From Aerobium sp039839275 (GTDB lineage: Bacteria; Pseudomonadota; Alphaproteobacteria; Rhizobiales; Rhizobiaceae), in assembly GCF_039839275.1 (NCBI RefSeq), contig NZ_JBDOQP010000002.1, positions 248,001 to 312,000 of the forward strand: a stretch of 64,000 bases of DNA, given 5' to 3'. Below are positions 8,986 through 18,174 of this stretch, in pieces; positions within the stretch are counted from its first letter, which is position 1; each line of letters begins with the position of its first letter. Below the pieces are notes generated by a model, which saw nothing but the letters and a program-made list of their open reading frames with translations, was not told where the DNA came from and did no database searches. A program made the translations under genes and the position numbers.

Positions 8986-11900
8986 TCAGAGCCGGCCGAT
9001 CGCCTGGAGTTCACGGAGCGCTGCTGCATCGCGCGCCGAGACGTCCGGGAACTCCGGGTCAGAGCCCACATCCGCTGTATAACGCCACGAGCGCGCACAT
9101 TTCTGTCCGCCTGCCAATGCGGGAACCACACCCACGCCCTTCACGTCGTCGAGCTTGAAGGCGACTTCGGGGGCAGGCTCGGCCAAGATCGAGATATCGC
9201 TGACGATGCAGATCTCCGCCATGTCGACATCGGCGATGGCAGCGCGAAGCTCGGCATCGGTGACGTGCACGATTGGAGCCGCTTCCAGCGACGAGCCGAT
9301 GCGCTTTTCCCGCCGCTCGATTTCGAGCGCGCCGGTGACCACGCGGCGCACATGGCGCACCTTGCGCCACTTGGCAGCAAGCGCTTCGTCCTTCCAGTCG
9401 GCGGGAATGGCGGGAAACTGCTCGAGATGCACGGAACTGGCTTCCGGATAGCGCGACAGCCAGGATTCTTCCATCGTGAACGGCAGCATCGGTGCCAGCC
9501 AGGTGACGAGGCTGTCGAACAGGCGGCGGACGACGACGATCGCAGCCTTCCGCTTGAGGCTTGACGGCGCGTCGCAATAGAGCGCGTCCTTGCGTACGTC
9601 GAAGTAGAACGCCGACAGTTCCACCACCATGAAATCGATCAGGGTGCGGGTGACGCGCTTGAAATCGAAGGCGTCGTATCCCTTGCGCACGACCTCGTCG
9701 AGTTCAGCGAGACGATGGAGCATGAGCCGCTCCAGCTCCGGCATGTCGGCGACCGCCATCTCCTCGCCCTGGTCATGGGCGAGCGTGCCGAGCATCCAGC
9801 GGATGGTGTTGCGCAGCTTGCGGTAGGCATCGATGTTGGTCTGCAGGACGTTCTTGCCCAGCCGCTGGTCTTCCCAATAGTCGGTCGTCATCACCCACAG
9901 GCGCAGGATGTCGGCGCCGGACTGTTTCATCACGTCCTGAGGCACCACTGTGTTGCCGAGCGACTTCGACATCTTGCGGCCGTCCTCGTCCATGGTGAAG
10001 CCATGGGTGATGACCGCATTGTAGGGCGCGCGGCCACGCGTGCCGCAGCTTTCCAGCAGGGAGGAGTGGAACCAGCCGCGATGCTGGTCGGAGCCTTCGA
10101 GATAGACGTCAGCAGGCCATTTAAGGTCCGGCCGGTCCTCCAGCGTGAAGGCATGGGTGGAGCCGGAATCGAACCAGACATCGAGAATGTCGGTGACCAT
10201 CTTCCACGGCTCGTTGGCACGTGAGCCGAGGAAGCGCTCGCGCGCGCCTTCGGCAAACCACGCGTCGGCGCCCTCGGCCTCGAACGCCTCGACGATGCGG
10301 GCGTTGACGGCCTCGTCCTTCAGCACCTCGCCTTCCTCATCGGCAAAGACGCAGATGGGCACGCCCCACGCACGCTGGCGCGACAGGACCCAGTCGGGGC
10401 GGTCCTCGATCATCGCGCGCAGACGCGCCTGGCCCGCCGCCGGTACGAAGCGCGTGTCGTCGATGGCCTTGAGGGCACGGCTGCGCAGGGTGGTGTCGTC
10501 GCCAAGGTCCTTGTCCATGTAGACGAACCATTGCGGCGTGTTGCGGAAGATCACCGGCTTCTTGGAGCGCCACGAATGCGGGTAGGAGTGCTTGAGACGG
10601 CCCCGCGCAAACAGCGCATCGGCCGCGATCAGCGCCTCGATGACCGCCTTGTTGGCGTCGCCCTTCTTGCCGTTGTCGTCGATCACGCGGGCAGCGCCAC
10701 CCTCGCGGTCCGGCCCGAAGCCCGGCGCATCCCTGGTCAGGAATCCGCCATCGTCGACGGTGAACGGGATGCGCGTGTCGATGCCGCGCGCCGCCAGTTC
10801 CTTGCCCATATCCATCCAGGCGTCGAAATCCTCGCGGCCATGGCCCGGCGCGGTGTGGACGAAGCCTGTGCCGGCATCATCGGTCACGTGGTCACCGGCC
10901 AGCATCGGCACGGCGAACTCGTAGCCGCCACCGTGACCCTTGAGCGGGTGGGCAAGCGTGATTGAGGCGAGTTCGTCGGCCGTGACGTGGCCCAGTCGCT
11001 TGTATTCCAGCTTCGCCTTGGCAAAGGACTCTTCCGCCAGCGCATCGGCGAAGATCAGCTTTTCGCCCGGCTTCGGGCCGAAATCGTTCTCGGCCGCCGT
11101 CACCTCATAGAGGCCGTAGGAGATGCGCGGCGAATAGGCGACGGCGCGGTTGCCGGGGATGGTCCACGGCGTGGTCGTCCAGATGACGACATAGGCATCC
11201 GCAAGACTTTCTCGATCCACAACCAGATCTGAGACGTCGTTCTGATTTGCTACTGTTCGACTGATATTCGCGTCAAACGCCGGATGATACTGTGAGGGCC
11301 GGAGTTCATCATCAACTCTGGCCACCGGAAACTTCGCCCAGATCGTGTCGCTCTCGTAGTCGTGGTACTCAACCTCGGCCTCGGCCAGCGCGGTGCGCTC
11401 GACCACCGACCACATCACCGGCTTCGATCCGCGATAGAGCTGGCCGGACATCGCGAACTTCAGCAATTCGCCGGCGATGCGCGCCTCGGCGTGGAAGTTC
11501 ATCGTGGTGTACGGGTTGTCGAAGTCGCCTTCGACGCCGAGCCTCTTGAACTCGTCGGTCTGCACGTTGATCCAGTGCTGGGCGAAGTCGCGGCATTCCT
11601 GGCGGAATTCGTTGACCGGCACCTCGTCCTTGTTCTTGCCTTTGGCGCGGTACTGCTCCTCGATCTTCCACTCGATCGGCAGGCCGTGGCAGTCCCAGCC
11701 GGGCACGTAATTGGAGTCGTAGCCGCGCATCTGGAACGAGCGGGTGATGACGTCCTTCAAGATCTTGTTGAGCGCGTGGCCAATGTGGATGTTGCCGTTG
11801 GCGTAGGGTGGGCCGTCATGCAGCACATAGAGCGGCCGGCCGGAGGCACTCTCGCGCAGCTTCTTGTAGAGCTTCATGTCCTGCCAGCGCTGGACGAGCT

Positions 11901-11994
11901 GCGGCTCCTTGTCGGGAAGGCCGGCGCGCATCGGAAAATCCGTCTGCGGCAGGTAGAGCGTCTTGGAATAGTCGATCTTGTCGGCGGTGGTCAT
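8986..11994 (-). CDS. ileS: Isoleucyl-tRNA synthetase
   Basis: A 1002-residue class Ia synthetase that charges tRNA-Ile. It has the HIGH signature (NIHIGHALNKILKD), the editing-domain landmark WTTTPWTIPGN and KMSKSLGN. Near the C-terminus the usual zinc-binding Cys pairs have decayed (KCARSWRY, then no second CxxC), as in other alphaproteobacterial forms. Unusual: about 30 extra residues with lower-GC DNA (roughly 11190-11340) lie just before WTTTPW, at the entry to the CP1 editing domain. The downstream lipoprotein gene is 167 bases away. Confidence 0.96.
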   Translation of the reverse strand: MTTADKIDYSKTLYLPQTDFPMRAGLPDKEPQLVQRWQDMKLYKKLRESASGRPLYVLHDGPPYANGNIHIGHALNKILKDVITRSFQMRGYDSNYVPGWDCHGLPIEWKIEEQYRAKGKNKDEVPVNEFRQECRDFAQHWINVQTDEFKRLGVEGDFDNPYTTMNFHAEARIAGELLKFAMSGQLYRGSKPVMWSVVERTALAEAEVEYHDYESDTIWAKFPVARVDDELRPSQYHPAFDANISRTVANQNDVSDLVVDRESLADAYVVIWTTTPWTIPGNRAVAYSPRISYGLYEVTAAENDFGPKPGEKLIFADALAEESFAKAKLEYKRLGHVTADELASITLAHPLKGHGGGYEFAVPMLAGDHVTDDAGTGFVHTAPGHGREDFDAWMDMGKELAARGIDTRIPFTVDDGGFLTRDAPGFGPDREGGAARVIDDNGKKGDANKAVIEALIAADALFARGRLKHSYPHSWRSKKPVIFRNTPQWFVYMDKDLGDDTTLRSRALKAIDDTRFVPAAGQARLRAMIEDRPDWVLSRQRAWGVPICVFADEEGEVLKDEAVNARIVEAFEAEGADAWFAEGARERFLGSRANEPWKMVTDILDVWFDSGSTHAFTLEDRPDLKWPADVYLEGSDQHRGWFHSSLLESCGTRGRAPYNAVITHGFTMDEDGRKMSKSLGNTVVPQDVMKQSGADILRLWVMTTDYWEDQRLGKNVLQTNIDAYRKLRNTIRWMLGTLAHDQGEEMAVADMPELERLMLHRLAELDEVVRKGYDAFDFKRVTRTLIDFMVVELSAFYFDVRKDALYCDAPSSLKRKAAIVVVRRLFDSLVTWLAPMLPFTMEESWLSRYPEASSVHLEQFPAIPADWKDEALAAKWRKVRHVRRVVTGALEIERREKRIGSSLEAAPIVHVTDAELRAAIADVDMAEICIVSDISILAEPAPEVAFKLDDVKGVGVVPALAGGQKCARSWRYTADVGSDPEFPDVSARDAAALRELQAIGRL

Positions 11995-12092
11995 CGGTCT
12001 CGTCGCATCGTCGGCCCGGAGGGGAGAACACGCCGGGCAAGGTTTGGAAAACAGGCGAAGTCGCGCGCGGGCCGGAGCGGCGCGCGATAATT

Positions 12093-12135
12093 CCCGGACC
12101 TTCCGGCAGCCAATCAGGCCGCCCGGAAGGCCGGG
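12093..12135. other. Large stem-loop in the ileS upstream region
   Basis: Between ileS and the porin gene (11995-12233) a strong hairpin can be drawn: CCCGG plus CCTTCCGG pairs with CCGGAAGG plus CCGGG, giving 13 base pairs with one bulged A and a 16-base loop. It lies about 100-140 bases before the ileS start on the ileS strand. There is no T-run on either side, so it is not an obvious terminator. It could end the porin message, affect ileS expression or be a small repeat. Nothing else is recognised in the interval. Confidence 0.4.
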
Positions 12136-12233
12136 CCAATAATTCGTATCGAGATCGCGATGCAGAATGCGCGCTGTGTCATGGCCGCGCTTTTAGCCGA
12201 GCAAAGCCGCGGAATAAAGAGCAAATGCGCCGT

Positions 12234-13241
12234 TCAACGCAGCGAGAAGTCGAAGCGGTAGGTTGCAGACGCCCCGACCGTGAACTGGTTTCTCGAGCCC
12301 CGTTCCTCGACCAGCGAGGAATCGGCTGCCGGTCCCATCAGCCGCGAATATTCGGCAAAGACGCTGGTGTCGATCACATCCGTTGCTTTCCAGGTGACCG
12401 CGCCGCCGGCGCCGACAGACTTGATGCCGCTATCAGGCGTGTAGGGGCTCAGGCCCGAAGCCACCGATTCAGCGGCGTCAACGCCGTAATAGGCCTCGTA
12501 ATAGCCTTCCGACGCCCACGTGGCGCGCGGGCCGCCGGAAAGCCGGACGGTATCAGTGATATCAAAGAAGGCATCTGCCGAGAGGTCTGCGACGATGCCG
12601 TCATGGGAGTTGATGCCATGGCGAAGTTCGGCGCGCACGCGCACGAATTCCGTGGGATAGACCTCGACGAACCCGCCGAGTTCGCCACCGAACTCCACTT
12701 CCGACAGACCGACGATGTCATCATGGTCGTCGTCGCGACCGAAGATCAGCTTGGCCGCGGGACCGGCGCGGAACGCCCCGGTGTCGATGAGCCCCAATGC
12801 GATGTTGTCGTTGCGCGACGAAAAACGCGCCGCCTTGCCATGCTTGCCGAGCGAAATCATCGGCTGGAAGAGGAACTCGCCACCCGAAGCGCCTTCGAAT
12901 TTCGGTGCATACAACACCGCGCCGCCGACCTTGAGGTACCAGTCGCCCGAAAGCCAGCCCAGCGGTCCGCCGGATGATGCGGGCTCTTCCTGATAGCCGT
13001 AGTCCGGCTGGGACGCGCCGTAGTCGTAGGTTTGTTGCGGCTGGGCGTAAGTGTCGGCCGGTGCCGCCTGCGCCATGGTCTGCGAAGACTGGCCCTGTGG
13101 CTGCATGTCGTCGGCAAGCTGCTGCGATGACGCAACCGGCGGGAGGTAGCCGCCCTGCTGTTCATAGCTCTGGGCTATGCCCGTTGCCGTTGCCGAAACC
13201 AACGCAATTGCCGTTGCAACGATCGTGCCCGTGCGAGCCAT
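12234..13241 (-). CDS. MipA/OmpV family outer-membrane protein
   Basis: A 335-residue protein with a signal peptide (about residues 1-23), then a Gln/Pro/Ala-rich spacer to about residue 95, then a beta-barrel with alternating hydrophobic strands and the MipA/OmpV pattern (KVGGAVLYAPKFEG at the start, ending in the C-terminal aromatic strand TYRFDFSLR). These proteins are outer-membrane porin or scaffold proteins. The Gln-rich spacer is longer than in typical members. It is monocistronic and lies downstream of ribF on the same strand, separated by 96 bases that include its own leader. Confidence 0.85.
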   Translation of the reverse strand: MARTGTIVATAIALVSATATGIAQSYEQQGGYLPPVASSQQLADDMQPQGQSSQTMAQAAPADTYAQPQQTYDYGASQPDYGYQEEPASSGGPLGWLSGDWYLKVGGAVLYAPKFEGASGGEFLFQPMISLGKHGKAARFSSRNDNIALGLIDTGAFRAGPAAKLIFGRDDDHDDIVGLSEVEFGGELGGFVEVYPTEFVRVRAELRHGINSHDGIVADLSADAFFDITDTVRLSGGPRATWASEGYYEAYYGVDAAESVASGLSPYTPDSGIKSVGAGGAVTWKATDVIDTSVFAEYSRLMGPAADSSLVEERGSRNQFTVGASATYRFDFSLR

Positions 13242-13337
13242 ACTGATTCCTACCTTTACGCAGCCTTATACTCGGCCATCCTGGCCAATGTGGCAAGTCA
13301 CGGTAAAGTTTGCATTAAATGCAAGCCTCGGCCGTGC

Positions 13338-14333
13338 TCACGCCTGATCGAACGTCATCCTGGCATCGAGCGGCGAAAGCGGCTGCGCACCAGCCAGTAT
13401 CGCACGGGATTCAGCCTCATCGCGCTTCATCTGGGCAACCAGCGGATCCAGCCCCTCGAACTTCTCTTCACCACGCAGAAACCCGAAGAACGAGACCGAA
13501 CACGTTTCGCCGTAGAGGTCTTCGGAGAAATCAAACACGAACGTCTCCAGCAGCGGATCTCCGTCGTCGTCGACGGTCGGCCGCCGGCCGAAGCTCGCCA
13601 CCCCGTCATGCAAGGTTCCGTCCCCGCGCCGCAACCTGACAGCATAGATGCCATGCCTCAACGCAGCGGCTGCCGGAAGCTTCATGTTGGCTGTAGGGAA
13701 GCCCAGTTCCCGGCCGAGCTTCTTGCCGTGCACGATTTCGGCCTCGACCGTGAAGCGATAGCCAAGCAGGCCCGCCGCCTCGGCCACCTCGCCTCCGGCA
13801 AGTACACGCCGGATGCGGCTGGACGAAACGATCTCGGCGCCTTCGTCGCGAAAGGCGTCGACCAGGGTGACCCCGAAGCCGAGCCGCTCGCCGGCTTCCA
13901 TGAGATAGGCCGGACCGCCCTGGCGGTTCTTGCCAAAGTGAAAGTCGAAGCCGGTGACGACATGGCTGATTCCGAGGTTCTCGACGAGAACGCGTCGAAC
14001 GAAATCCTCCGCACTCTGCCCGGCAAAGTCGCGGTCGAACTGTTGCTCCACCACCGCCTCGAAGCCCAGCGCCTGCAGAAGCCGCGCGCGGACCGGCGCC
14101 GTGGTGATGCGGAACAGTGGCACATCGGGCTGGAATACCGTCCGTGGATGCGGCTCGAAGGTGAGGACAAGCGCCGGCACGCCACGACGGTCGGCCTCGG
14201 CCAGCGCACGCTCGAGCACCGTCTGGTGACCGCGATGCACGCCGTCGAAATTGCCGATCGCGACGACGCCACCACGACACGCGGATGGCAGACTGCTCGA
14301 GCTGGCAATACGCTGGATGGACATGCGCGGCAT
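13338..14333 (-). CDS. ribF: Bifunctional riboflavin kinase / FAD synthetase
   Basis: A protein of about 331 residues that makes FMN and then FAD from riboflavin. The N-terminal nucleotidyltransferase domain shows GGVVAIGNFDGVHRGHQ, and the C-terminal kinase domain shows GRELGFPTANM with a GIYAV segment. I start at ATG 14333, 4 bases after the HAD gene stop; ATG 14324 (three codons later) is equally possible. A longer frame to 14669 lies inside the HAD gene and is not credible. Translational coupling with the HAD hydrolase is likely. Confidence 0.94.
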   Translation of the reverse strand: MPRMSIQRIASSSSLPSACRGGVVAIGNFDGVHRGHQTVLERALAEADRRGVPALVLTFEPHPRTVFQPDVPLFRITTAPVRARLLQALGFEAVVEQQFDRDFAGQSAEDFVRRVLVENLGISHVVTGFDFHFGKNRQGGPAYLMEAGERLGFGVTLVDAFRDEGAEIVSSSRIRRVLAGGEVAEAAGLLGYRFTVEAEIVHGKKLGRELGFPTANMKLPAAAALRHGIYAVRLRRGDGTLHDGVASFGRRPTVDDDGDPLLETFVFDFSEDLYGETCSVSFFGFLRGEEKFEGLDPLVAQMKRDEAESRAILAGAQPLSPLDARMTFDQA

Positions 14334-14337
14334 CGGA

Positions 14338-15189
14338 CTACCGTAGACGTGGAATGACAGCCACCGGGCCGTAGCCGTGCTTTTCCAGGAAGGCGGCAAG
14401 CTTGCCCGGCTCCGGCGCATGGGCCTCGCCAAACTCGGCGGCATGGATGCCCGCCGAGACGAACAACACGTCGAACCCGTTGTCGGAAGCGCCCTTGATG
14501 TCGGTGAGAACCCCGTCGCCGATGGCCAGAATGTCTTTCTTGGCGACATCGCGTCCGAGCACGCCTTGCGCGGCCCGCATCGCCGCCTCGTAGATCGGTC
14601 GGTGCGGCTTGCCGGCGATGCGGGTGCGGCCGCCAAGCTGGGCGTAGTCACGCGCGATCGCGCCGGCACACCAGATCAGCCTGTCGCCGCGCTCCACGAC
14701 GATATCGGGATTGGCGCAGATGAATGGCAGGTCGCGCGCGCGCAGGCGCATGAGCAGTTCAGCATAGTCTTCCGGCGTCTCCGCCTCGTCGTCGTAGAGC
14801 CCGGTGCAGACGACGGCCTGGGCCTCGAATTCCTCGGCGAGTTCGACGTCCAGTTCGTCATAGAGCATCATGTCGCGGTCGGGACCGATATGCAGGATAC
14901 GGCGGGACCCGTCCCGTATCAGATCGCGCGTCACGTCTCCGGACGTGACGATGGCATCCCAGCAGTCGCGCGCGACGCCGATCGCCGCCAGTTGCTCAAT
15001 CACCCCGGCGCTCGGCCTTGGAGCGTTGGTGATCAGCACCACGGCAATGCCGCGGGCGCGCGCCCGCCGCAGTGCATCGACCGCCGGCTCGAACGGATGG
15101 ACGCCGTTGTGGACCACGCCCCAGACATCGCTGAAGATCGCGGCGTACCCGTCGGCGATGCTGTCGAGCGTATCGATCATGTTCGGCAT
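14338..15189 (-). CDS. HAD superfamily subfamily IIA hydrolase (TIGR01459 type)
   Basis: A 283-residue HAD phosphatase of the NagD-like IIA group. The first motif reads FSDVWGVVHNG: the nucleophile Asp is present, but the second Asp of the usual DxD is Trp, a trait I associate with this alphaproteobacterial subfamily. Motif II is the VLITNAPRPSAGVIEQL region, and the GDGVLTD motif near residue 230 binds Mg2+. It sits directly upstream of ribF, so a role in flavin nucleotide or sugar phosphate metabolism is plausible, but the substrate is unknown. Confidence 0.87.
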   Translation of the reverse strand: MPNMIDTLDSIADGYAAIFSDVWGVVHNGVHPFEPAVDALRRARARGIAVVLITNAPRPSAGVIEQLAAIGVARDCWDAIVTSGDVTRDLIRDGSRRILHIGPDRDMMLYDELDVELAEEFEAQAVVCTGLYDDEAETPEDYAELLMRLRARDLPFICANPDIVVERGDRLIWCAGAIARDYAQLGGRTRIAGKPHRPIYEAAMRAAQGVLGRDVAKKDILAIGDGVLTDIKGASDNGFDVLFVSAGIHAAEFGEAHAPEPGKLAAFLEKHGYGPVAVIPRLR

Positions 15190-15300
15190 GAAGTGACCAT
15201 CCGGGTGTCAGAGCGGCGAAAACAGCGGGCGACCGGCAATTAACCGAAGCAGGCCGCCCTGTCACGAGCTTTCAGGACGGGCCGCCGCCCACGAACGTGG

Positions 15301-15316
15301 TTAGCAAAGGGTTTAC
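15301..15316 (+). promoter_or_regulatory. Possible CtrA-like site upstream of the TadG-like gene
   Basis: The sequence TTAG-N7-TTTAC matches the CtrA full-site pattern TTAA-N7-TTAA at six of eight positions and lies about 90 bases before the TadG-like start. CtrA controls pilus genes in related bacteria. A match of this quality will also occur by chance. Confidence 0.25.
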
Positions 15317-15403
15317 AAAACGGCTGGCATTCGAGCGGCTCGTTCAACGGGCCCTTAGAGTCTTTGTGAAAAAATCGCGTTTTCTGGGCTCAGGGGCGCT
15401 TTC

Positions 15404-17338
15404 ATGATCCGCAGATTCCTGCGCGATACTGCAGGCACTTACGCAATCGCGATGACCGTCGCGCTCGTGCCGATCATGGGCGGGCTGGCGCTCGCGCTCG
15501 ACTACAGCGAACTGACGCGCCAGAAGCAGGCGACACTCAACGCGCTCGATGCGGCGGCAATCGCAACGGCCCGCGAACTCGTCAGCGGGGCGGATGAAGA
15601 AGCGGTCATCGCCTATGCACGCAAGTTCTTCGATGCCAATCTCGGGCCGGTCGATCCGGCCGACGCCGAACTGTTCGTCACGCTGCCCACCACCGAAGTC
15701 GGCGGCGGCACGCTGAAACTTTCCGCCGAACTCGTCTACCAGCCCCATTTCCTGCCTGCCTTCCGCGGGCTGATGGGCAAGACCGTCGACGACGGCGATC
15801 GCGAGATCGCCTTCGGAACCAGCAGCGAAGTGCGGCTGAAGAACACCCTGGAAGTGGCCCTGGTGCTCGATAATTCGGGCTCGATGGACTATCTCGGCTC
15901 CGGCTCGGGCGAAAAACGGCTGGCGCTGCTGAAGGATGCCGCCAAGCAGCTCGTCGAGACGATCGCCCTGCAGGCGCAGCAGATGAAGCAGGTGGAAAAG
16001 CCGGTCCAGTTCTCGCTGGTTCCGTTTGCCGCCTCCGTCAATGTCGGTCCTTACAATGACGGCGCGACCTGGATGGACCTCGACGGCAAGTCTCCCGTGC
16101 ATCACGAGAATTTCGACTGGACCACCCTGACCGACCCGGACAAGACCGCAGAGAATATCGGTGGGGTCTGGCGCAAGGTCGGCGTCGGCTGGGAAGAGGC
16201 TGAAGGCCAGGCGCTGACGCGGTTCTCGCTCTTTCGCGACATGACGAAGGTCGCGTCTCGCGAGTGGGTGGCGACCGGTACAGAATGGGTGTGCAGCGAC
16301 TACGACTGGCGGAACCGATGCGACGACTATGAAGAAGTGGAGACCGGATATTACGAGGCAACGTCCTACAGCCAATATGCAAGCTGGCAGGGTTGCGTCG
16401 AAGCCCGTTCGCATCCCTACAACGTGAACGGCGCTCCTGCCTCTGCGACCGACCCGGCCTCGTTGTTCGTGCCCATGTTTGCGCCCGACGAGCCTGGCGA
16501 CATTTGGGAATCGGAAACGACACCCGATCCAGAGAACTACCAAGCCGCCAACAACTGGTGGAACGACGAGATCGATGACAGCCGACGGACGCAACTGCGC
16601 AACGCAGCGAAATATTTCGAGGTCCGCCCCTATGAGGCATCGTCCAAGCAAGGCGTCGGGCCGAATTATTCCTGCACCACCCGCCCGCTGACGCCGCTGA
16701 CCGACGTCACCGAGGAGGGCGGGCTCACCACCATCGAGACGGCCATTGACGAGATGCAGGCAAATGGCGGCACAAACGTGCCCGAAGGCATCGCATGGGG
16801 CTGGCACACCGTTTCGAGCGGCGAGCCCTTCGGCGGCTCACGCGCGGAGAGCGAACGCGGCAACGACAAGGTCGTGATCGTGCTCACCGATGGCGAGAAC
16901 ACCTACTACACTCCGAGCTCACTGGGCTATTCGGATCCGGCCAGCATGCGCTCGACCTATTCCGCCCATGGCTACCTTCAACCGGGCTACGATAGCACGG
17001 GCGTTGGACGCCTGTATCTCGGCACCTCGATCAATGGCGTCTATTCCAATTCCAACTATACCAAGGCCATGAACGAGCACATGGCGGAGCTGTGCGAGAA
17101 CGCCAAGGAGGCGGGGATTATCATCATGTCGGTGGCGCTTGACCTCAACGCTTCGAATTCGTCGCAAGCGACCGCCATCAGCGCCCTGCGAACTTGCGCG
17201 TCGGATTCGCGGTTTCGCAAGGATCCGGACGACCATACGAAACCCGCCAAGCTGTTCTGGAACGCGACCGGCGCGACGCTCTCCGACAACTTCAAGGAAA
17301 TCGCCGACGAACTGTCCAACCTCCGGATCGTCAAGTAG
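15404..17338 (+). CDS. TadG-like pilus-associated protein with von Willebrand factor A domain
   Basis: A 644-residue protein starting with a short basic segment and one hydrophobic helix (IAMTVALVPIMGGLALALDY), as in TadE/TadG proteins of the Flp pilus system. From about residue 145 it has a vWA domain with the metal-binding DNSGSM motif and a later VIVLTDGENTYY. Between these MIDAS parts is a long insertion (about residues 200-440) with several Cys, Trp and Tyr residues. The domain is probably periplasmic and adhesive. No other tad genes are in the window, so it is an orphan. It converges with tag, leaving 5 bases between stops. Confidence 0.85.
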   Translation: MIRRFLRDTAGTYAIAMTVALVPIMGGLALALDYSELTRQKQATLNALDAAAIATARELVSGADEEAVIAYARKFFDANLGPVDPADAELFVTLPTTEVGGGTLKLSAELVYQPHFLPAFRGLMGKTVDDGDREIAFGTSSEVRLKNTLEVALVLDNSGSMDYLGSGSGEKRLALLKDAAKQLVETIALQAQQMKQVEKPVQFSLVPFAASVNVGPYNDGATWMDLDGKSPVHHENFDWTTLTDPDKTAENIGGVWRKVGVGWEEAEGQALTRFSLFRDMTKVASREWVATGTEWVCSDYDWRNRCDDYEEVETGYYEATSYSQYASWQGCVEARSHPYNVNGAPASATDPASLFVPMFAPDEPGDIWESETTPDPENYQAANNWWNDEIDDSRRTQLRNAAKYFEVRPYEASSKQGVGPNYSCTTRPLTPLTDVTEEGGLTTIETAIDEMQANGGTNVPEGIAWGWHTVSSGEPFGGSRAESERGNDKVVIVLTDGENTYYTPSSLGYSDPASMRSTYSAHGYLQPGYDSTGVGRLYLGTSINGVYSNSNYTKAMNEHMAELCENAKEAGIIIMSVALDLNASNSSQATAISALRTCASDSRFRKDPDDHTKPAKLFWNATGATLSDNFKEIADELSNLRIVK

Positions 17339-17343
17339 GCGGC

Positions 17344-17973
17344 CTATGCCGGCCGCGCCAGGGATGCCCGGGCCATCTCGATCCGCTCACGGCAAAAGCA
17401 GCCCTCCAGGTGATCGTTGACGAGGCCCATGGCCTGCATGAACGCATAGACCGTCGTCGGACCGACGAAGCTCCAGCCCCGCTTCTTCAGGTCTTTCGAG
17501 ATGCGCGTCGACGTCTCCGTTTTCGGCATCGCGCGCAGCGCGGCGATATCCATCGTCTGCGGCCGCTGGTCGGGCGCCGGCTCGAACGACCAGAAGTACC
17601 GGGCAAGCGAGCCGTTCTCGTCGGCCAGTTCGACAGCGCGCCGCGCATTGTTGTAGACCGACGCGATCTTGCCACGGTGGCGTATGATGCCCGCGTCAAG
17701 AAGATGCGCCTCGATGGCCGTGGCTTCCTCAACCCTAGCAAGCGCACGGAAATCGAATCCATTGAACGCGGCACGGAAGTTCTCGCGCTTGCGCAGGATC
17801 GTCAGCCACGAAAGACCGGCCTGAAAGCCTTCGAGGCAGAGTTTCTCGAAGAGGCGAACGTCGTCGGTGACGGGATTGCCCCACTCCTCATCGTGGTAGC
17901 GCAGATAGTCCGGCAGATTGCCATGCCATGCACAGCGGATGACGCCGTCGGGTCCCGTCAGCAGGCCGTTCAT
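17344..17973 (-). CDS. tag: DNA-3-methyladenine glycosylase I
   Basis: A 209-residue base-excision repair enzyme that removes 3-methyladenine. The family features are visible: RCAWHG near the start (Cys and His zinc ligands), the YHDEEWG segment with the catalytic Glu, the SWLTILRKRENFR block, and the C-terminal GLVNDHLEGCFCR that completes the zinc site. Length is normal. It is a single gene that converges with the TadG-like gene. Confidence 0.94.
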   Translation of the reverse strand: MNGLLTGPDGVIRCAWHGNLPDYLRYHDEEWGNPVTDDVRLFEKLCLEGFQAGLSWLTILRKRENFRAAFNGFDFRALARVEEATAIEAHLLDAGIIRHRGKIASVYNNARRAVELADENGSLARYFWSFEPAPDQRPQTMDIAALRAMPKTETSTRISKDLKKRGWSFVGPTTVYAFMQAMGLVNDHLEGCFCRERIEMARASLARPA

Positions 17974-18174
17974 CGCATTCTCTCCGGTAACCGCATCTTC
18001 ACCATGCCGCTCAACTCGGCGCTAACCACACCAAACGGTTTATGCGTTGGTTCGCATTTTATGGAAATGCGTTCACTCTTTTTCCGCCGCCGCTGCCGAC
18101 AATTCCCGCCAGAACGAGCGGTCCGCCACCCGGTTTGCCGCTGCGTTGCCGACGAAACGTAGGAAGTACGTCAC

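Noticed and set aside
13290..14357. 355-residue plus-strand frame opposite ribF
   Set aside because: ribF on the other strand has family motifs throughout; this frame has none.
15344..16807. 487-residue frame on the minus strand opposite the TadG-like gene
   Set aside because: It is the mirror of GC codon bias; the plus strand shows the vWA motifs.
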